Assembly (NCBI GenBank): GCA_032252755.1
Contig: JAVUPY010000063.1
Span: 1-35,137, forward strand
Source of the DNA: Terriglobia bacterium
Lineage (GTDB): Bacteria > Acidobacteriota > Terriglobia > Terriglobales > Acidobacteriaceae
DNA: 35,137 nt
Direction: 5' to 3'
Part shown: positions 31,424-35,137 of the stretch, piece by piece
How positions within the stretch are numbered: position 1 is the first letter of the stretch
Layout of the letters: the number at the start of each line of letters is the position of its first letter
Notes under the pieces: model-generated
Told to the model about the DNA's origin: nothing
Seen by the model: only the letters and a program-made list of their open reading frames with translations
Database searches by the model: none
Program-made: the position numbers and the translations under genes

Positions 31424-31960
31424 CTACTGCGCTTCCTTGAACTTCTTTTCCTGTACGCCCTGGTTTACGACGACCGCGAGGTCGCGTCCAGTCGCGTTCA
31501 TCACGGTGACCAGGCGCTGCGCCGGAGCGTTGAGCAGGAACAACAGCTTGCTGTAGAGCTCTTCCTTGGAAGGCAGGCTCGCCAGGGCGTTGATCTCTTT
31601 GGCCTCAATGACACGCCCTTCAACGACGCCGGATTTGAATGTGAGTTCCGGGTTGTCCTTGGCGTACTTGGTGAGGGCTTTGGCGAGCGCAACGATGTCG
31701 CCCTTGGTATATGCGATCGAGGTGCGACCGGCGAGGTCCTTCAGACTCTTCTCGAAAGCGGTGCCCTTCACGGCACGCTCTGCGAGAGTGTTCTTGACGA
31801 CGCGGTACTTGCCGCCGGCGTTACGAACCGCCTTGCGCAGCTCGAAATCCATTTCGACGGTCAACTTGCCGAACTCTGCAACGATGCCGCTGTTGACGTC
31901 CTTCAGCTCGCTGGTGAGTTGATCGACCTGTTCAATCTTTTTCGCTTTTGTGACAGCCAT
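31424..31960 (-). CDS. rplJ: 50S ribosomal protein L10
   Basis: A 178-residue protein beginning MAVTKAKKIEQVDQLTSEL with the usual ...NAGGKYRVVKNTLAERAVKG in the middle. The C-terminal helix (ERLVTV-like PAQRLVTVMNATGRDLAVVV) is the part to which L7/L12 dimers bind. It forms the base of the ribosomal stalk with L11 and is known to control its own operon in other bacteria. AAAGGA lies 7 bases before the ATG. Two competing hairpins fill the 51-base spacer to rplA. Confidence 0.97.
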   Translation of the reverse strand: MAVTKAKKIEQVDQLTSELKDVNSGIVAEFGKLTVEMDFELRKAVRNAGGKYRVVKNTLAERAVKGTAFEKSLKDLAGRTSIAYTKGDIVALAKALTKYAKDNPELTFKSGVVEGRVIEAKEINALASLPSKEELYSKLLFLLNAPAQRLVTVMNATGRDLAVVVNQGVQEKKFKEAQ

Positions 31961-31976
31961 GTCCGAATCCTTTGTT

Positions 31977-32011
31977 GCAGCCGTGGGCTGCGGAATCTGT
32001 TCTACGCAGCC
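31977..32011 (-). promoter_or_regulatory. Two mutually exclusive hairpins in the rplA-rplJ spacer
   Basis: Read on the coding strand from the rplA stop, GGCTGCG (32011-32005) can pair with CGCAGCC (31992-31986), or the same CGCAGCC can pair with the later GGCTGC (31982-31977) through a CAC loop. Both stems are perfect and GC-rich, and both cannot form at once. The rplJ ribosome site AAAGGA comes right behind. This is the layout of a translation or transcription switch, but function is an inference. Confidence 0.5.
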
Positions 32012-32722
32012 TTACGCCTTAGCGGCGGCCTCCTGGGCCGTTGTGTCCAGCTGGATGCCGGGGCCCATGGTGGAACTGATGTAGCAGGCCTTGATGTACT
32101 TACCTTTGGCGACAGCCGGCTTCGCCTTGATCACGCTGCTGATGACGGTGTTGGCGTTGTCGACCAGCTTGTCGGCGGTGAAGGAAATCTTGCCGACGGG
32201 GACGTGAACGAGTGCCGTCTTGTCGGTGCGGAACTCGACTTTACCGGCCTTCACTTCGGTGACGGCCTTGGCGATGTCCATGGTGACCGTACCGGTCTTC
32301 GGGTTTGGCATGAGGCCGCGGGGGCCAAGTACCTTACCGAGTTTACCGACGGAACGCATCATGTCGGGGGTCGCGACGACGGCATCGTAGTCGGTCCAGT
32401 TTTCCTTCTGGATCTTCTCGACCATGTCTTCGCCACCGACGAAATCGGCACCGGCCGCTTCGGCTTCGCGGAGTTTGTCGCCGGAAGCTATGACGAGCAC
32501 CTTCTTCGACTTGCCCAGTCCGTGCGGCAGAACCACGGTGCCGCGCACCATCTGGTCGGCGTGCTTCGGATCGACTCCGAGGCGAAGCGTGACCGAGATG
32601 GTCTCGTCGAACTTGGCGAACTTCACCTTCTGCAAGAGCTGTATCGCATCCTGCAGGACGTAAGGACGGGCTTCGACCTCCTTACGCGCCTTCTCGATAT
32701 TCTTTCCTGGTTTCCTTGCCAT
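32012..32722 (-). CDS. rplA: 50S ribosomal protein L1
   Basis: A 236-residue protein. Typical segments are [34 protein letters not shown] near the N-terminus (here broken into [24 protein letters not shown] and [13 protein letters not shown]), then [22 protein letters not shown] and the closing [15 protein letters not shown]1 binds 23S rRNA at the mobile stalk and can repress its own operon. The start at 32722 (MARKPGK) is chosen from the family and from AGGAG 6 bases upstream; the frame stays open to 32845 without resemblance to L1. It lies 106 bases behind rplK, with a TGTCGC/GCGACA hairpin between. Confidence 0.97.
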   Translation of the reverse strand: MARKPGKNIEKARKEVEARPYVLQDAIQLLQKVKFAKFDETISVTLRLGVDPKHADQMVRGTVVLPHGLGKSKKVLVIASGDKLREAEAAGADFVGGEDMVEKIQKENWTDYDAVVATPDMMRSVGKLGKVLGPRGLMPNPKTGTVTMDIAKAVTEVKAGKVEFRTDKTALVHVPVGKISFTADKLVDNANTVISSVIKAKPAVAKGKYIKACYISSTMGPGIQLDTTAQEAAAKA

Positions 32723-32828
32723 TTTGGCTCCTGTCTCCCACCGCGCGACGTTGGATTGCCGCGCCGTGGTGTTTTCGACTAACTGCTGACTACCCACCCT
32801 GTCGCTGCGCGACAAGGGGGCACAAACC

Positions 32829-33260
32829 TTACGCGGTGACCTCAATGCCCATGGAACGCGCGGTTCCCTTGACGCTCTTGATCGCGGATTCCAACGAGGC
32901 AGCGTTGAGGTCGGGCATCTTCTGCTTGGCGATGTCGGCGACCTGCTTTTCGGTCACGGTGCCGACCTTTGTCTTGTTGGGTTCGCCAGAACCCTTCGCC
33001 ACGGCGGCGGCGCGCTTCAAGAGGATCGAGGCGGGCGGCGTCTTCGTGATGAACGTGAACGAACGGTCACTGTAAACCGTTACGACGACCGGAATAATGA
33101 GTCCGGCCAATTCCTTGTTCTGCGTCTTTGCGTTGAACTGTTTGCAGAACTCCATGATGTTGATCTGCGCCTGACCGAGGGCGGGACCAACCGGCGGCGC
33201 CGGGGTAGCCTTGCCCGCTTCGATCTGCAGTTTTACGGAACCTGTGACCTTCTTTGCCAT
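32829..33260 (-). CDS. rplK: 50S ribosomal protein L11
   Basis: A 143-residue protein of normal length. The N-terminal domain shows [21 protein letters not shown] and [13 protein letters not shown]; the C-terminal rRNA-binding domain shows [13 protein letters not shown] and [27 protein letters not shown]11 lies at the GTPase centre next to the stalk. The AAAGGT site is about 13 bases before the ATG, a little far. The next gene upstream is nusG, with 102 bases between. Confidence 0.97.
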   Translation of the reverse strand: MAKKVTGSVKLQIEAGKATPAPPVGPALGQAQINIMEFCKQFNAKTQNKELAGLIIPVVVTVYSDRSFTFITKTPPASILLKRAAAVAKGSGEPNKTKVGTVTEKQVADIAKQKMPDLNAASLESAIKSVKGTARSMGIEVTA

Positions 33261-33362
33261 CGCTTCAATTACCTTTCGTATCCGGTTCCCGCTTCGCCTT
33301 TCGGTTCGGCCCCGAGTCTAGGATTTTCGGCCCGGGTCAGGTAGGAACCGTTTGTTAAATCC

Positions 33363-34055
33363 TTAACTGAGAACCTTTTCTACCTGGCCGAACTCGAGTT
33401 CGACAGGGGTACTGCGTCCGAAGATGGTGACCATGACTTTCAGGGTCTCGCGATCTTCGTTGACTTCGTCGACCACGCCGGTAAAGGTCGTAAAGGGACC
33501 GTCGGTTATGCGGACGGACTCGTTCTTCTCGTACTTGACCTTGAGCTTCGGCTTCTCCTTGCTGTCGGCGACGCGGTAAACGATGTGGTTGACTTCTTCC
33601 TCGCTGAGCGGCGTCGGATCGTTCGCGGTGCCAACGAAGCCGGTGACGCGGGGCGTCGATTTAACCACGTGCCACACGTGATCGCCTTCGCCGCCGGTAC
33701 GGAACCCTGTCAGATCCATTTCGACCAGCACGTAGCCGGGATAGAACATGCGCTCCGAGGTGTACTTCTTGCCGCCACGAACCTCGGTGACCGACTCGGT
33801 CGGGATCAGCACTTTGCCGATTTTTCCTTCGAGGCCGAAGGCGTGAATACGAGACTCCAGCGACTCACGAACCTTGCGCTCGAAGCCCGAATAGGTGTGG
33901 ACGATGTACCACTTCATGTTCGGGTTCTTGGGGGGCTCGGTAGCCGAAGTGGAACCTTCCGTTGGAGGCTGGGCGGGCGTATCGCCCGACCGTTCAGCCG
34001 CCTGCTCTTCGCGGGGTTCCTGCTCGTCGTGATTATTTTGATTAAGCTCTTCCAT
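33363..34055 (-). CDS. nusG: Transcription termination/antitermination factor NusG, with acidic N-terminal tail
   Basis: A 230-residue protein, longer than the common 180. Residues about 48-230 are NusG: the NGN domain ([24 protein letters not shown], here split as [12 protein letters not shown] and [10 protein letters not shown], then [12 protein letters not shown] and [16 protein letters not shown]) and the KOW domain ([29 protein letters not shown]). It binds the RNA polymerase clamp and couples it to Rho or the ribosome. The first 47 residues are a polar, Glu/Pro/Thr-rich tail of unknown role. A start at the inner Met (MKWY) would give the usual form; no strong ribosome site is seen there. 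It follows secE directly. Confidence 0.96.
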   Translation of the reverse strand: MEELNQNNHDEQEPREEQAAERSGDTPAQPPTEGSTSATEPPKNPNMKWYIVHTYSGFERKVRESLESRIHAFGLEGKIGKVLIPTESVTEVRGGKKYTSERMFYPGYVLVEMDLTGFRTGGEGDHVWHVVKSTPRVTGFVGTANDPTPLSEEEVNHIVYRVADSKEKPKLKVKYEKNESVRITDGPFTTFTGVVDEVNEDRETLKVMVTIFGRSTPVELEFGQVEKVLS

Positions 34056-34107
34056 ACCTTCTCATTCCGTCCGCGGCGACAATCGATGGCGCGGAACAGA
34101 GTTCTCG

Positions 34108-34368
34108 TTATCGGTGTGCCAGGGTTCGGAACACCCAGTCCAGACCGTGTCCGATCACGCCGTCAACGACAAAGAAGTAAATCCCGAAGAGGAAGACGGC
34201 GATAATGACGACCGTCGTGGTCGACTGCACCTCTTTCATGGAGGGCGTGGTGACCTTCTTCATCTCATTGCGGGTGTCGTTGTAGAACGCCTTGATCCGC
34301 TGCGGCCAACTCTTTAACCGTCCGGCGAGACTGTTCTCTTCCATACTTGCCACTGCCGCCTTAGCCAT
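34108..34368 (-). CDS. secE: Preprotein translocase subunit SecE
   Basis: An 86-residue protein with the conserved amphipathic helix (FYNDTRNEMKKVTTPSMKEVQSTT, marked by NEMKKVTTP) and one membrane segment (VVIIAVFLFGIYFFVVDGVI), the minimal SecE that clamps SecY in the SecYEG channel. AAGGA lies upstream of the ATG at 34368. An internal Met (MEENSLAG) could be an alternative start. Upstream on the same strand is tRNA-Trp; nusG follows after 52 bases. Confidence 0.96.
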   Translation of the reverse strand: MAKAAVASMEENSLAGRLKSWPQRIKAFYNDTRNEMKKVTTPSMKEVQSTTTVVIIAVFLFGIYFFVVDGVIGHGLDWVFRTLAHR

Positions 34369-34472
34369 TTCAATCCTTCACGACCCGAGTTGCCGAGTCA
34401 CTCTGACTTTGGACCCCCAGGTCTACTTCTACTTCACTCACCGATCGTGCGTCCCACGATACCGAGAGTTGA

Positions 34473-34548
34473 TGGCAGGGGCGGAGGGATTCGAACCCCC
34501 AAGTCCGGTTTTGGAGACCGGCAGTTTAGCCGTTGAGCTTACGCCCCT
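34473..34548 (-). tRNA. tRNA-Trp (anticodon CCA)
   Basis: A 76-base cloverleaf on the minus strand, including an encoded CCA end. AGGGGCG pairs with CGCCCCT as the acceptor stem; the anticodon loop reads CTCCAAA; the T arm contains GGTTCGAATCC. It sits between rpmG and secE, the usual place of trpT in many bacteria. Confidence 0.97.
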
Positions 34549-34598
34549 GTGTCTCCCTGCTACCGCGCCGCACACAAGCAAACGGGATATCCGTCCGC

Positions 34599-34751
34599 TT
34601 ATTTCACTTCCTTGTGCGGGGTGTGCTTGCGGCACTTCCGGCAGAACTTGCTGAACTCAAGACGCTCGGTGGTCGTCTTGCGGTTCTTGGTCGTTGAATA
34701 ATTCTTGTCTTTGCACTCAGTGCACTGCAGCTGACAAATTTCGCGGGGCAT
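34599..34751 (-). CDS. rpmG: 50S ribosomal protein L33, zinc-binding form
   Basis: A 50-residue protein read on the minus strand: it begins [20 protein letters not shown] and ends HTPHKEVK. Four cysteines in two pairs (Cys 10 and 13 in CTEC, Cys 37 and 40 in CRKC) mark the zinc-containing C+ form, with an additional Cys at 6. It belongs to the large subunit near the E site. AGGAG stands upstream of the ATG (TTAAGAGGAGTAGCAATG). It lies between tRNA-Asn and tRNA-Trp, a common arrangement. Confidence 0.95.
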   Translation of the reverse strand: MPREICQLQCTECKDKNYSTTKNRKTTTERLEFSKFCRKCRKHTPHKEVK

Positions 34752-34772
34752 TGCTACTCCTCTTAAGTTTAC

Positions 34773-34836
34773 TTTGCAGGCTTCTGCAAAGCCTTGCCCG
34801 GGTCGAAGCCCGGGAATCGGCCGATACTCTGGCCGA
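34773..34836 (-). other. Three consecutive hairpins between tRNA-Asn and rpmG
   Basis: TTTGCAG/CTGCAAA (34773-34779, 34784-34790), CCCGGG/CCCGGG (34797-34802, 34809-34814) and TCGGCC/GGCCGA (34817-34822, 34831-34836) follow one another in the 93-base spacer. On the minus strand the middle one reads CCGGG-CTTCGAC-CCGGG, which looks like a tRNA T arm with a 7-base loop. No full cloverleaf can be drawn. Confidence 0.5.
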
Positions 34837-34844
34837 GCTACATC

Positions 34845-34920
34845 TGGCTGTGGCGGTAGGATTCGAACCTACGATAGCCGCATTAACAGTGCGGTGCCTT
34901 ACCAACTTGGCTACGCCACA
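34845..34920 (-). tRNA. tRNA-Asn (anticodon GTT)
   Basis: A 76-base cloverleaf on the minus strand with encoded CCA. TGTGGCG pairs with CGCCACA as the acceptor; the anticodon loop reads CTGTTAA; the T arm has GTAGGTTCGAATCCTAC. It stands between tuf and rpmG. Confidence 0.95.
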
Positions 34921-34950
34921 ATCAAATTCGTTAAACCAAACCTCTTGGTG

Positions 34951-34980
34951 CCCACATCTGCCGCGGTTGGCAGATGCGGG
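34951..34980. repeat. CCCACATCTGC palindromic repeat, copy E
   Basis: CCCACATCTGCC and GGCAGATGCGGG flank a short GCGGTT loop, pairing with one G-U-like change. It begins 18 bases beyond the tuf stop, between tuf and tRNA-Asn. Confidence 0.8.
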
Positions 34981-34997
34981 AGTCATCCGATTCTTAA

Positions 34998-35137
34998 CTA
35001 CGCGATGATCTCGGTGATGGTACCGGCGCCCACCGTTCGTCCGCCTTCGCGGATTGCGAACCTGAGCCCCTTTTCCATTGCCACCGGCGTGATCAACTCG
35101 ATCTCCAGCGTCACGTTGTCGCCAGGCATCACCATCT
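34998..35137 (-). CDS. tuf: Elongation factor Tu, C-terminal end only (cut by window edge)
   Basis: The last 46 codons are seen: [20 protein letters not shown], then [25 protein letters not shown] and a TAG stop, with the conserved MPGDN and the [14 protein letters not shown] segment of domain 3, the barrel that contacts aminoacyl-tRNA. The GTPase domain lies outside the window. Position in front of tRNA-Asn, rpmG and secE is orthodox. Confidence 0.96.
   Translation of the reverse strand, partial: MVMPGDNVTLEIELITPVAMEKGLRFAIREGGRTVGAGTITEIIA

Overview
The window looks like a chromosomal segment of a GC-rich, Gram-negative-type bacterium, most probably an acidobacterium of the Terriglobia/Koribacter type. 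The reasons are the mix of genes: secreted single-domain carboxypeptidase-regulatory-like proteins, a cytosolic winged-helix/TolB-like/TPR regulator, a Ser/Gly-linker beta-propeller lipoprotein, a LysW-like orphan, and intergenic spacers filled with short degenerate repeats. This assignment is from family knowledge and has not been tested by any search.

Region by region. The left edge (3-140) holds the C-terminal end of an IS481-type transposase, followed by a Sel1-repeat gene broken by a frameshift (322-1268, minus). From 1577 a housekeeping block begins with a sigma70-like promoter, a leader hairpin and rpsA (ribosomal protein S1), closed by a clear terminator. From 3818 to 21008 lies a mosaic of small accessory and housekeeping genes: two tandem secreted regulatory-like-domain proteins, a LysW-like zinc ribbon, an M28 peptidase with a fibronectin-III tail, a rhomboid protease, a PilZ protein, a Dph6-type PP-loop ATPase, a DUF4431-like protein with no usable stop codon, a conserved secreted protein of unknown function, an IT-superfamily anion transporter, an ABM-like protein, the overlapping pair yihY-type/pyk, a GNAT acetyltransferase, a winged-helix/TPR regulator divergent from a UshA-type 5'-nucleotidase, a lactonase-like lipoprotein, a small membrane protein and a VOC protein.

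From 35137 back to 21099, on the minus strand, runs the classical translation/transcription cluster: tuf (3' end only), tRNA-Asn, rpmG, tRNA-Trp, secE, nusG, rplK, rplA, rplJ, rplL, rpoB and rpoC, ending in an intrinsic terminator. Gene order is orthodox. The spacers are not: rplL-rpoB (about 700 nt) and rpoB-rpoC (250 nt) are unusually long and hold stable inverted repeats.

The most interesting observation is in RpoB. Between the conserved N-terminal beta segments it carries an insertion of about 60 residues with eight cysteines. The first four cysteines have the same CxC-x12-CxxC spacing, and several of the same flanking residues, as the N-terminal zinc-binding domain of RpoC encoded next door; the other four form a CxxC-x10-CxxC ribbon. 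Other points worth a look are a five-copy palindromic repeat found just behind stop codons (including tuf, rplL and rpoC), two mutually exclusive hairpins in the 51-nt rplA-rplJ spacer, an 11-bp-period direct repeat beside the winged-helix regulator, and a gene that reads through its own terminator.
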